NCBI RefSeq assembly: GCF_001613445.1
Contig: NZ_BDCJ01000003.1
Span: forward strand, 496,001-560,000
Source: Nocardia grenadensis NBRC 108939
GTDB lineage: Bacteria > Actinomycetota > Actinomycetes > Mycobacteriales > Mycobacteriaceae
Length of the DNA: 64,000 nt
Direction: 5' to 3'
Under the pieces are notes generated by a model that saw only the letters and a list, made by a program, of their open reading frames with translations, had not been told where the DNA came from and made no database searches. Below, piece after piece: positions 25,965 through 33,637 of the stretch. A program made the translations under genes and the position numbers. The stretch's first letter is position 1, and each line of letters starts with the position of its first letter.

Positions 25965-26243
25965 TTGCAGCCGCTCGTCTGTCATACCTGCGCCGCTCGA
26001 GTGTCCGTCGCGAAGTACAGCCCCGCTCACACGAGTATTCAATGGACCGCCGAGGCCGCGCGTACCTGCCGGGAAATGGCCGCCCTGACAGGCAGCGACC
26101 ACGGCGGCTACCTGCTGCGCTGCGAATCCCTCGACGGCTCGATCGACGCCGCGGTGGCCCGTGGTGAGATCGCGGCGACCACGCGTACCGAGCCGGCCGT
26201 CGCGCCCCTCACCGCCGAGCAGGGCCATCGCCCGCTCCGGTGA
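25965..26243 (+). CDS. Small cysteine-containing protein before kshA
   Basis: 92 residues, TTG start with GAGGAAGGG about ten bases upstream. It has a CHTC pair at residues 6-9, then RTCREMA and LLRCESLDGSIDAAVARGEI. The CxxC and further cysteines could bind a metal or form disulfides, but no named family was recognised. It ends 52 bases before kshA and was probably co-transcribed. Another small gene sits in the same way before kshB. Confidence 0.55.
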   Translation: MQPLVCHTCAARVSVAKYSPAHTSIQWTAEAARTCREMAALTGSDHGGYLLRCESLDGSIDAAVARGEIAATTRTEPAVAPLTAEQGHRPLR

Positions 26244-26295
26244 CCACAGCCCCCGTCCAGCCCGTTCGATCTACCTACACAGCACTGGAGAACCC

Positions 26296-27432
26296 ATGAC
26301 CGTCGAGCAAGAGCGGATCGAGATCCGCACCATCGATACCGGGACGAACCCGGCGCGTTTCGCGCGCGGCTGGCATTGCCTCGGCCGGGCGAAGGATTTC
26401 CGGGACGGCAAACCCCACCAGATCGCGGTCTTCGGTACCGAAGTCGTGGTGTTCGCCGACTCCACCGGCGAGATCCATGTACTCGACGCCTACTGCAGGC
26501 ATATGGGCGGCAACCTCGCGCTCGGTGAGATCAAGGGCGATACCATCGCCTGCCCGTTCCACGACTGGCGCTGGAACGGCAAGGGCCGGTGCGAGTCGGT
26601 CCCCTACGCTCGCCGGACGCCCAAGGTCGCCCGTACGCGCACCTGGACCACCATGGAGCGCAACGGAATTCTGCTGGTCTGGCATTGCCCGCAAGGCTCC
26701 GAGCCGCCCGCCGAACAGGCGATCCCGGAGATCGAGGGATACGAGGACGGGCAATGGAGCGACTGGACCTGGACGACGATCCGGGTCGACGGATCACACT
26801 GCCGCGAGATCGTCGACAATGTGGTCGATATGGCGCATTTCTTCTACGTGCACTACCAGATGCCGGAGTACTTCAAGAACGTCTTCGACGGCCACATCGC
26901 CGGACAGCACATGCGCTCCTACGGTCGTGACGACATCAAAACGGGTGTGCAGATGGATCTTCCCGAAGCGCAGACCATTTCGGACGCGTTCTACTACGGT
27001 CCCTCCTTCATGCTCGACACGATCTACACCGTCGCCGAGGGCACCACCGTCGAGTCCAAGCTCATCAACTGCCACTACCCGGTCAGTTCGAACTCGTTCG
27101 TCCTCCAGTTCGGCACGATCGTCAAGAAGATCGACGGGATGACCGAGGAGCAGACCGCGGAGATGGCCACACTCTTCACCGAGGGGCTCGAGGAGCAGTT
27201 CAAACAGGACATCGAAATCTGGAAACACAAGACACGCATCGAGAACCCGCTCCTCACCGAGGAGGACGGCCCGGTGTACCAGCTCCGCCGGTGGTACAGC
27301 CAGTTCTATGTCGATCTCGAAGATGTCACCCCGGAGATGACGCAACGCTTCGAGTTCGAGGTCGACACGGGCCGCGCGCTCGAATCGTGGCACCGGGAAG
27401 TGGCGGAGAACCTGTCAGTTTCCGGCGAGTGA
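26296..27432 (+). CDS. kshA: 3-ketosteroid 9-alpha-hydroxylase oxygenase component (KshA-like Rieske oxygenase)
   Basis: 378 residues, the family length. The N-terminal Rieske [2Fe-2S] centre is CRHMGGNLALGEIKGDTIACPFH (C-x-H ... C-x-x-H); the mononuclear iron site is in VDNVVDMAHFFYVHYQMP, with two His and a bridging Asp. KVART and YVHY blocks are like KshA. KshA takes electrons from KshB, encoded at 36211, and hydroxylates ring B of 3-ketosteroids, opening the rings after KstD dehydrogenation. Other polycyclic substrates are possible for relatives. ATG 26296 follows CTGGAGA. The last 18 bases overlap the convergent TetR gene. Confidence 0.8.
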   Translation: MTVEQERIEIRTIDTGTNPARFARGWHCLGRAKDFRDGKPHQIAVFGTEVVVFADSTGEIHVLDAYCRHMGGNLALGEIKGDTIACPFHDWRWNGKGRCESVPYARRTPKVARTRTWTTMERNGILLVWHCPQGSEPPAEQAIPEIEGYEDGQWSDWTWTTIRVDGSHCREIVDNVVDMAHFFYVHYQMPEYFKNVFDGHIAGQHMRSYGRDDIKTGVQMDLPEAQTISDAFYYGPSFMLDTIYTVAEGTTVESKLINCHYPVSSNSFVLQFGTIVKKIDGMTEEQTAEMATLFTEGLEEQFKQDIEIWKHKTRIENPLLTEEDGPVYQLRRWYSQFYVDLEDVTPEMTQRFEFEVDTGRALESWHREVAENLSVSGE

Positions 27433-28050
27433 CGTGGCGGCCCGCTCCACCTCGGTCGGGGTGGAGCGGGGGCGCATCCCGTCGACGAAAACCGAGATCA
27501 CGGTGCGGGCGAGGCCGGCCGTGGAATGCTGCGAATCCGGCCGGAACCAGCGTGAGGCGTGCCAGACCGCATCGTAGAGGAGTTCCCGGAACGCCTCAGG
27601 ATCGATATCGCCGCGGAGTTCGCCGGCCGCGATTCCTTCTCCGATGGCCTTACGCCAGGCGACCTGCATGATGTCGGCGGTCGCCGCCATATCGGCCTCC
27701 ACCACACGGTCCCGCATGTATTCGCCTTCGCGGCGCCAGATCGATGTGGCGCCGTGGTACTGCTCGCTGGTCGTCAGCGCGACCTCGGTGAGCGCCTCGA
27801 GACGTTCGATCGGCGGCAGTTCCCGCGCGAGCACGGCCTCACAGCGCGCGGCCAGGTCCTCGATGTACTCGCGGATCAATTCGGTGACGATCGCTTCCTT
27901 GGACGGGAAGTAGTGGTAGAGCGCGCCCGAATGCACCCCCACCGCATCGCCGATCTCGCGGATGGTCGTCGCGGAAATCCCCTTGCGGGCGAATATCTCG
28001 GCCGAGCGGTCGAGAATCAGCTTCCTGCGTTCGTGCGGGTCCACGGACAT
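27415..28050 (-). CDS. TetR-family regulator of the catabolic cluster
   Basis: 211 residues. Helix-turn-helix: ERRKLILDRSAEIFARKGISATTIREIGDAVGVHSGALYHYFPSKEAIVTELI, then an all-helical ligand domain with RREGEYMRDRVVEAD and EAFRELLYDAVWHASRWF. Overall it resembles the KstR2-type subgroup that respond to CoA thioesters of steroid or fatty acid pathways. The start could be ATG 28050 or GTG 28098. A palindromic TTGATCAAACGGTCAAT sits just upstream, and two near-copies lie before the IclR genes, so it is the best candidate for the protein that reads that motif. Confidence 0.8.
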   Translation of the reverse strand: MSVDPHERRKLILDRSAEIFARKGISATTIREIGDAVGVHSGALYHYFPSKEAIVTELIREYIEDLAARCEAVLARELPPIERLEALTEVALTTSEQYHGATSIWRREGEYMRDRVVEADMAATADIMQVAWRKAIGEGIAAGELRGDIDPEAFRELLYDAVWHASRWFRPDSQHSTAGLARTVISVFVDGMRPRSTPTEVERAATSLAGN

Positions 28051-28104
28051 CCCCTGTCGGATTCGGGCGCGACTTGACTGTGCGGGCGATTGTGCCACAC
28101 CCCA

Positions 28105-28121
28105 TTGATCAAACGGTCAAT
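28105..28121. promoter_or_regulatory. Operator copy A (TTGATCA-type)
   Basis: TTGATCAAACGGTCAAT; with the preceding A, it is ATTGATC-AAAC-GGTCAAT, a palindrome with one mismatch in 7-base arms. It lies between the TetR gene and the divergent SDR gene and is related to 29751-29767 and 30562-30578 by 14 of 17 bases. Confidence 0.6.
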
Positions 28122-28149
28122 GCCCCCCGGTCCCTCTCCAGGAGTATGA

Positions 28150-28938
28150 ATGGACACTCTTCCGAACGACCACCCGGCATCGGTGGCCGCCCTGGCCGGC
28201 CACTCGGCTGTTGTCACCGGGGCGGGCCAGGGCATAGGGCGCGGTATCGCGCTCGCCTTGGCGGCCGCGGGGGCGCAGGTCGCCGTGGTCGGCCGCACAG
28301 CGGCCACCCTCGGCGCCGTCACCGAGGAGATCACCGCCCGCGGTGGCCGGGCCGCGCCGTTCGTCTGCGACGTGACCGATGGCCGGGCGATCGACGCGCT
28401 GGCCCCCGCCGTCGCCGCCGAGTTCGGCGGGATCACCCTCCTGGTGAACAACGCGCAGACCCCCGCCCCGGGAACACTCCTGGAGATCGACGAGCACACC
28501 TATCACGCGGGCATGGCCTCGGGCCCCACCGCGACGTGGCGGACGATGCGGGCGTGCCATCGGTACCTGAAGAGCGGCGGAGCGATCGTCAATGTGGGTT
28601 CGGCGGCGGGTATCCGCTGGAATCCGGCCGGTACCGGCGCCTACGCGGCGGCCAAGGAAGCGGTGCGAGTACTGACGCGTACCGCGGCCTGCGAATGGGC
28701 AGCCGACGGGATCCGCGTCAATGCGATTCTGCCGCTGGCCGAGTCCCGGGCCATGGAGCAGTGGGCGCAGCGCGAACCGGAAGCCGCCGCGGAGTATCTG
28801 GCCACGGTGCCACTGGGGAGGCTGGGCGACCCCGAGACCGATATCGGCCCCGCGGTGGTCTTCCTGTGCAGCGATGCCGCCCGCTATATCACCGGTCATA
28901 CGCTGGCGGTGGACGGCGGGCAGGCCCTCGTTCACTGA
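28150..28938 (+). CDS. Short-chain dehydrogenase/reductase
   Basis: 262 residues, classical SDR. Cofactor motif VVTGAGQGIGRGIALAL, NNA motif LLVNNAQTP, active site Ser in IVNVGSAAG and YAAAKEAVRVLTR (Tyr/Lys), C-terminal TGHTLAVDGG. The acidic/basic residue after strand 2 (VGRTAAT) favours NADP(H). It faces the TetR gene across the TTGATCA-type operator, so it is likely one of the regulated enzymes. A steroid or hydroxyacyl substrate is plausible from context only. GGAG stands nine bases before ATG 28150. Confidence 0.85.
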   Translation: MDTLPNDHPASVAALAGHSAVVTGAGQGIGRGIALALAAAGAQVAVVGRTAATLGAVTEEITARGGRAAPFVCDVTDGRAIDALAPAVAAEFGGITLLVNNAQTPAPGTLLEIDEHTYHAGMASGPTATWRTMRACHRYLKSGGAIVNVGSAAGIRWNPAGTGAYAAAKEAVRVLTRTAACEWAADGIRVNAILPLAESRAMEQWAQREPEAAAEYLATVPLGRLGDPETDIGPAVVFLCSDAARYITGHTLAVDGGQALVH

Positions 28939-28945
28939 GTACCGA

Positions 28946-29698
28946 TCATCCCGCTTGCTGCGCGGGGCTGTATTCCTCATGGTCGCGCCAGATCGCATGC
29001 GCCGCCGACCGGACCGACCTCGCCAGAGGCACGAAATCCACACTGCCGACCGGGCCGGTCACCGAGACGGCTCCCACGCAGGTCCGGCTGTTACCGATCG
29101 GGGCGGCCACACAGGCGACACCCGCGACGCATTCCTCGCGTTCGTAGGCCACCCGCTGCTGACGGATACGGGCGATCTCCTGGCGCGGTAGTGCCGCTGT
29201 TCCCCACGAAGCCGGTGCTGTCGCGGTCGCGTACGCGGCGGCACGACCTACACCGGCGTGGGCGATGAGCACCTTGCCCAGCGCGGTGCGCGAGGCCGGC
29301 TGCCGCCCACCGACGCGCGAGGGAAGCGCAAGCCGCCCGTAGCCGACCTTGTCGAGGTAGCGCACATCGTTACCGTCGAGAACGGCGAGATGAACGATCA
29401 GCCCGGTCGTCGCGTGGAGTTCGTGCAGGATCGGATGCGCGGCCCGGTGCAGGCGGTCGTGCTGCTGCGCGAGGGCTCCCCACTCGAACATCCCGCGACT
29501 CAGCCCGTACACCCGGCCGCGCCTGCCGACCCACCCCAACTCGACGAGCCGGGAGAGCATCCGGTGCGTGGAGGAACGAGGCAGACCGGTCCGGCCGGAC
29601 AATTCGGACAAGGTGAGTTCGGCGCCGCCACGGAACTCGTCGAGCAGAGTAGCGACGCGGTCGATGACAGCCGGAGAGAAGTCGCCGCCGTTCTTCAT
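28946..29698 (-). CDS. IclR-family transcriptional regulator 1
   Basis: 250 residues. The winged helix is VIDRVATLLDEFRGGAELTLSELSGRTGLPRSSTHRMLSRLVELGWV, the ligand domain has HPILHELHATTGLIVHLAVLDGNDVRYLDKVG and ends VGAVSVTGPVG. IclR proteins often activate or repress aromatic degradation genes and bind small organic acids. ATG 29698 has GGAGGT upstream; longer starts read through the operator copy at 29751. It ends eight bases from the convergent SDR gene. It may read the TTCCGTTGAGCGGAA motif at 32975 and 35931-35988. Confidence 0.8.
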   Translation of the reverse strand: MKNGGDFSPAVIDRVATLLDEFRGGAELTLSELSGRTGLPRSSTHRMLSRLVELGWVGRRGRVYGLSRGMFEWGALAQQHDRLHRAAHPILHELHATTGLIVHLAVLDGNDVRYLDKVGYGRLALPSRVGGRQPASRTALGKVLIAHAGVGRAAAYATATAPASWGTAALPRQEIARIRQQRVAYEREECVAGVACVAAPIGNSRTCVGAVSVTGPVGSVDFVPLARSVRSAAHAIWRDHEEYSPAQQAG

Positions 29699-29750
29699 TG
29701 AAACCTCCATCGGGGAGCAGGCCGCGCCGCGGCCGGAAACCATCGAGCGA

Positions 29751-29767
29751 TAGATCAAGCGATCAAT
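29751..29767. promoter_or_regulatory. Operator copy B (TTGATCA-type)
   Basis: TAGATCAAGCGATCAAT, 14 of 17 bases the same as copy A. It lies 53 bases before the start of IclR regulator 1. Confidence 0.5.
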
Positions 29768-29872
29768 CAATGGCAGGGGTGACGATAGCAGCACTGTGTC
29801 GTAGGCCGTCACCATTCCGCATCCCCGAACCCTGTGCCCGCGATCACAGCAGTGGCGACGGCCCGGGCCACG

Positions 29873-30556
29873 TCAGATGCAGAGCTGCGATATCACCACG
29901 TCGGCGGCCGAAACGAGATCGTGCGCGACACCCTCCGGAGTCCGTCCTGCCGGACCGGCCAGCGAGAGCGCGGCCACCTCCTGCCGCCCCGCCTCGAAGG
30001 CGAACGCCACGCAGTGCACCCGCTCCCCCGCGCGGCCGCGCACTACCAGGTCCCGGATCGGGGACCCACACCCGCCACGCAGGGCCAGTAGAGCGACACC
30101 CTCGGCGGTTTCCCGCGCCGGAAGCCGCTGCCCGACGCGGGCGCGCAGCGCCGAAGCCGCCCAGCGGCCGCCGATTATTTCGAGGTACAGCAGGTCGTCA
30201 CCGTCGAGAACGGTCAGTTGAGCGGCCATCCCGGTGCCTTTGTGTAGCCGATACATCGTCGGGGCGGCGGCCCGGTAGATCCGGTCGTGCCGGCGCGCCT
30301 CGGCGCCGAGCTCCACCAGTTTCGGCCCGAGGTGATAGGCGGTGCCGTTCCGCCGCAGCCAGCCGACCTCCACGAGCTGCGCCAGCAACCGATGGGCCGA
30401 CGACCGGGGAAAATCGGCGCGATCGGCCAGTTCGGTGAGCGTCAGAGCCTCGCGGTCGCGGAAAGGTTCGAGCAATAGGAGAACGCGCCCCATCACGGTC
30501 TGGGATCGGTCGTCTACAGCGGTCACGGGCAACTCCGGCACGAGGTGGCTACGCAT
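29873..30556 (-). CDS. IclR-family transcriptional regulator 2
   Basis: 227 residues. Winged helix: VMGRVLLLLEPFRDREALTLTELADRADFPRSSAHRLLAQLVEVGWLRRNG; ligand domain AAPTMYRLHKGTGMAAQLTVLDGDDLLYLEIIGG and VAALSLAGPAGRTPEG. It is a paralogue of the regulator just downstream. ATG 30556 is directly beside the operator at 30557-30578 and would need a near-leaderless message; GTG 30526 with a GGAG eight bases before is also possible. The two IclR genes are in the same direction, 174 bases apart, with operator copy B in the gap. Confidence 0.8.
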   Translation of the reverse strand: MRSHLVPELPVTAVDDRSQTVMGRVLLLLEPFRDREALTLTELADRADFPRSSAHRLLAQLVEVGWLRRNGTAYHLGPKLVELGAEARRHDRIYRAAAPTMYRLHKGTGMAAQLTVLDGDDLLYLEIIGGRWAASALRARVGQRLPARETAEGVALLALRGGCGSPIRDLVVRGRAGERVHCVAFAFEAGRQEVAALSLAGPAGRTPEGVAHDLVSAADVVISQLCI

Positions 30557-30578
30557 ATTGATTGATCAGACAATCAAT
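30557..30578. promoter_or_regulatory. Operator copy C (TTGATCA-type) with perfect 8-base arms
   Basis: ATTGATTG and CAATCAAT flank ATCAGA, making a perfect palindrome. The inner 17 bases (30562-30578, TTGATCAGACAATCAAT) match copy A in 14 positions. It abuts the start of IclR regulator 2. Confidence 0.65.
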
Positions 30579-30644
30579 GAGAATGCTACCTGCGCGCCCG
30601 TGGGCCCTCCAGAGGCCGTTCATCCCAGCGGGACGAGGACACAG

Positions 30645-30676
30645 AAAAGCACCGTGACCAGGGTCGCGGTGCTTTT
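30645..30676 (-). terminator. Bidirectional intrinsic terminator after the HsaC-like gene
   Basis: AAAAGCACCG and CGGTGCTTTT are perfect 10-base arms around a 12-base loop. Read on the minus strand it ends the hsaA-hsaC-like transcript 25 bases after the stop, with a T-run; it would also work on the plus strand. The clearest intrinsic terminator in the window. Confidence 0.8.
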
Positions 30677-30701
30677 CACGGGCCGGGGGCTGTGCGCCGA
30701 T

Positions 30702-31628
30702 TCAGCCGGCCGTCGGGATGAACGCTTTCAACGGCTCGGCGCCCGACTGATCATGGCCCCAGTACGCATCCGCGGTGATCTCCTCGGATGTGTAGTAGCG
30801 CTCGTCCACGAGCATGCCCTCGGTGCCGAACTCGAGATCCCAGCCGCCGGGAGCGCGGACATAGAACGAGATCATCTTGTCGTTCGTATGCCTGCCCAGC
30901 GTGGAGGAGATCGAGAACTTCTGCCGGTTCACCCGATCCAGTGCCCGGCCGACCGCATCGAGAGTGTCGACCTCGGTCATCAGGTGTACCAGCCTCGGCT
31001 CGGCCGTGGGCGGGGCCGGGCACAGCGCGAGGCTGTGATGGCGGCGGTTGATGCCGAGGAACCGCACCCGGCTCAGCCCCTCGTCGTCCAACCGGATCGA
31101 GCCTCGGGGCAGAAAGCCCAGTACCTGGGTGTAGAAGTCGTACGATTCGGCGAACTTCGCCGAAGGCAGCACCACATGGCCCAGGCCGTGCGCCCCGGTC
31201 ACCCACCGTCCGGCGAACGGGGTCACCAGTGGGCTGTGATCGAGAACCGGGCCGAAGAACACCTCGAGGCGTGTCCCGGCCGGATCATCGAACGCGATGG
31301 CCTGCTCCACATCCAGATACGCGCATTGCTGTCGCGACAGCACCTCGACGGCGTGCCCGGATTCCGCCACGGCTTCGCGCACCCGCTGGAGCGCGAACTC
31401 GTCACGCACTTCCCAGCCGACGGCCAATGCCTTATCGGAATCGCCGGGCAGGATGGCGATGCGCGCGCGGCGTTCGTCGACGCGGGCGTACAGCCCATCC
31501 CGGTCGGGACCGGATCCGACGGCCATGCCGAGGCCGTCGATGAGCAGCTCACGCCAGCGCGCGATATCCCGGGTCTGGACCCGGAGATACCCGAGACCGC
31601 GGAGTTCTGTCCTGGGGAGTTCGGTCAT
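30702..31628 (-). CDS. Extradiol (type I) ring-cleavage dioxygenase, HsaC/BphC-like
   Basis: 308 residues in two vicinal-oxygen-chelate modules. The active iron ligands of the second module are His151 (GLGHVVL), His215 (LVHLMTEV) and Glu266 (GGWDLEFG), with the conserved His198 (RRHHSLAL) and Tyr256 (SFYVRAPGG). It cleaves a catecholic ring by adding O2, as HsaC does for 3,4-DHSA in the cholesterol route. GAGGACGAAACA precedes the ATG. The gene follows the HsaA-like monooxygenase by 28 bases; the substrate is thus probably the catechol made by that enzyme. I do not use hsaC because the pathway here is incomplete. Confidence 0.85.
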   Translation of the reverse strand: MTELPRTELRGLGYLRVQTRDIARWRELLIDGLGMAVGSGPDRDGLYARVDERRARIAILPGDSDKALAVGWEVRDEFALQRVREAVAESGHAVEVLSRQQCAYLDVEQAIAFDDPAGTRLEVFFGPVLDHSPLVTPFAGRWVTGAHGLGHVVLPSAKFAESYDFYTQVLGFLPRGSIRLDDEGLSRVRFLGINRRHHSLALCPAPPTAEPRLVHLMTEVDTLDAVGRALDRVNRQKFSISSTLGRHTNDKMISFYVRAPGGWDLEFGTEGMLVDERYYTSEEITADAYWGHDQSGAEPLKAFIPTAG

Positions 31629-31656
31629 TGTTTCGTCCTCGAAAGTGGAAGGGGTG

Positions 31657-32829
31657 TCAGATCATTGCGCGGTACGGGCCCTGCGGGTCACCGCCCAGCT
31701 GCGCGAGCGCCGCCGCGTGGTAGGTCGGGCCGGGGACATGAATGGCGTGCGTCAGGCCGACATGGGCATCGCGCCAGAACCGCTGCATCGGTGTCTTCAG
31801 ATGTACCGCCGCACCACCCGCCCGGGCGAAGACCTCGTCCATCGCCCGCACCGCGCGCCACGCCGCGGAGATCTGGGTGCGCCGGCCGATCGCGCGTTCC
31901 TCGAAACCGATCTCCTCGCCGCGCTCGGTCTTGTCCCAGAACCGGTCGACCGTCTCGAGCAGGGCGAGCCGGGCCGCGGCGATCTCCGCCGCCGCCTCGC
32001 TGACGGCGAACAGGACGTAGGGATCTTCTTTGATGGGTACGCCGGTGACCTGCACGCGCTCCCGCTGCGCCGCGATATAGCAGGCGAGCGCGCCTTCGGT
32101 CATCCCGATCAGCGACGAGGTGATGCCCAGCGGGAATATGCACGAGAACGGGAAGCGATACAGCGTCTCGTCCCGGCCCGCGTGCCGCCAGCCGTTACCG
32201 CTGAGCACGATATCGGCGTCGATCGTGCGATGTTCCGGAAGGAAGGCGTTCTCGACGATCAAATCCTTCGAACCGGTGCCACGCAGGCCGAGCACGTTCC
32301 AGCTGTCGTGGTCGATCCGGTAGTCCGAACGTGGCAGCACCACATGGAGCACAGCGCCGGTACGGTTACCGTCCTTGTCGCCGACGGCGGCGCCGATCAT
32401 GATCCAGCCACAGTGATCGGTGCCCGAGGAGAACGACCAGCGGCCATTGAGGATGTATCCGCCCTCGACCGGAACCGCGATGCCCATCGGCGCGTACGGC
32501 GAGGCCATCCACATATCGTTGTCCGCACCCCAGATCTCCTCCTGCGCCCGGGGATCGAAGAAGGCCAGTTCCCACGGATGTACGCCGACGATGCCCGCCA
32601 CCCACCCCGCGGCGCCGTCGAGGGCACCGAGAGCCATGACGGTTTCGGCGGCCTCGCGGGGATGACCTTCCGCACCGCCGTACTCCTTCGGCTGGAACAT
32701 GCGCACGATGCCGGAGTCGCGCAGATGTTTCGCGGTCGCGTCGGGCAGCCGCATCAGCACCTCGCCTTCGGCGGCTCCGGCGCGGATCTCCTCCGCGTGC
32801 GCCATGATGCTGTCCAATACCTGGCCCAT
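31657..32829 (-). CDS. Flavin-dependent monooxygenase, oxygenase component, HsaA-like
   Basis: 390 residues with the acyl-CoA-dehydrogenase fold: MGQVLDSIMAHAEEIRAGAAEGE, RMFQPKEYGGAEGHPREAAETVMALGALDGAAGWVAGIVGVHPWELAFF, WSFSSGTDHCGWIMIGA, SWNVLGLRGTGSKDLIVENAFLPEH and a C-terminal WRDAHVGLTHAIHVPGPTYHA. This group uses reduced FMN or FAD from a separate reductase to hydroxylate phenols, as HsaA does on 3-HSA. The likely reductase is encoded at 35337. ATG 32829 follows AGGAGA. The open frame upstream to 33387 is antisense to the NTF2 gene and not part of this protein. Confidence 0.85.
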   Translation of the reverse strand: MGQVLDSIMAHAEEIRAGAAEGEVLMRLPDATAKHLRDSGIVRMFQPKEYGGAEGHPREAAETVMALGALDGAAGWVAGIVGVHPWELAFFDPRAQEEIWGADNDMWMASPYAPMGIAVPVEGGYILNGRWSFSSGTDHCGWIMIGAAVGDKDGNRTGAVLHVVLPRSDYRIDHDSWNVLGLRGTGSKDLIVENAFLPEHRTIDADIVLSGNGWRHAGRDETLYRFPFSCIFPLGITSSLIGMTEGALACYIAAQRERVQVTGVPIKEDPYVLFAVSEAAAEIAAARLALLETVDRFWDKTERGEEIGFEERAIGRRTQISAAWRAVRAMDEVFARAGGAAVHLKTPMQRFWRDAHVGLTHAIHVPGPTYHAAALAQLGGDPQGPYRAMI

Positions 32830-33075
32830 ATGAATCTCCTGGAATGCGACCCGCCGAGGACCGGGAAACCTGTGTTCCTCGGCGAGACCGGTGGGAAACG
32901 AATTGTCGGCCCGCGCGGAACGCGGGATGCGATTCGACAAACATGGCAGCCATGAGGTGGCGGCACACCCGGGTTTCCGTTGAGCGGAAGGCTCGAGGTC
33001 CCCCGCCGGCGATATCGGTAGAACAGGAGACCGGGCCGCCCGCACGGGTGCCCGGAGGCTTCGGAGAGGATCGAT
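32830..33075. promoter_or_regulatory. Divergent promoter with a TTCCG-5-CGGAA operator
   Basis: The 246-base gap between the HsaA-like and NTF2-like genes holds TTCCGTTGAGCGGAA at 32975-32989: perfect 5-base arms around TTGAG. Related sequences occur twice before the flavin reductase and KshB genes, so it is probably a shared regulator site. Confidence 0.6.
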
Positions 33076-33561
33076 ATGACCGACACCGCGGACCTGGTGG
33101 CCACCTTGCTCGACCGGGTGCGGGCCCTCGAGGACAGAGCCGCTGTCCACGACGTGCTCACCGCCTACGGACCCGCCGTGGACGCCGGTGACGCCGACGC
33201 CGTCGGCCGGTTGTGGGCCGAGGACGCCGTGTACGACATCGATATCCGGGTGATGGAAGGACGCGACGCGATCACCGAGATGGTACGCACCGCACCACAT
33301 CAGGACTACATCCACGAAGGCTGCGGGCACCTGCTCGATCCCGTACACATCCGGATCGATGGCGACACCGCGGTGGCGACCTGTCATTCGCTGCTGCTGC
33401 GCCGCGACGCCGACGCGGATTCGTTCCGGGTGTGGCGGGTCACCGCCAACCGCTTCGAACTCGTCCGCACCGAGGGCACGTGGCTGATCCGGCGCCGCAC
33501 CGCGCGCCTGCTGGACGGTAGTGCGGCTGCCCGGGACCTGCTCGGCCGCGCGGGCCGTTGA
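33076..33561 (+). CDS. NTF2-like/SnoaL-type protein 1
   Basis: 161 residues. ALEDRAAVHDVLTAYGPAVDAGDADAVGRLWAEDAVYDIDIRVMEGRDAITEMV is the N-terminal cone-forming helix pattern of the SnoaL-like fold; HLLDPVHIRIDGDTAVATCHSLLLRRDADADSFRVWRVTANRFELVRTEGTWLIRRRTARLLDG forms the beta sheet. Such proteins are isomerases, dehydratases or hydroxylase subunits in aromatic and steroid pathways; its exact role is not seen. GGAGAGGATCG precedes the ATG. It shares a promoter region with hsaA. Confidence 0.8.
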   Translation: MTDTADLVATLLDRVRALEDRAAVHDVLTAYGPAVDAGDADAVGRLWAEDAVYDIDIRVMEGRDAITEMVRTAPHQDYIHEGCGHLLDPVHIRIDGDTAVATCHSLLLRRDADADSFRVWRVTANRFELVRTEGTWLIRRRTARLLDGSAAARDLLGRAGR

Positions 33562-33637
33562 ACGGCCGCCGGGCTGCTGTTCCGGCGGGCCGGCGCCGGT
33601 GGTTCGCCGGCCGAGCGCCGGACCCGCTACCTCCGGG

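Noticed and set aside
33560..33637. GC-rich inverted segments between the convergent NTF2 and old yellow enzyme genes as a terminator
   Set aside because: Many overlapping CCGG/GCCGGC repeats give several weak foldings, none with a clean stem and T-run.
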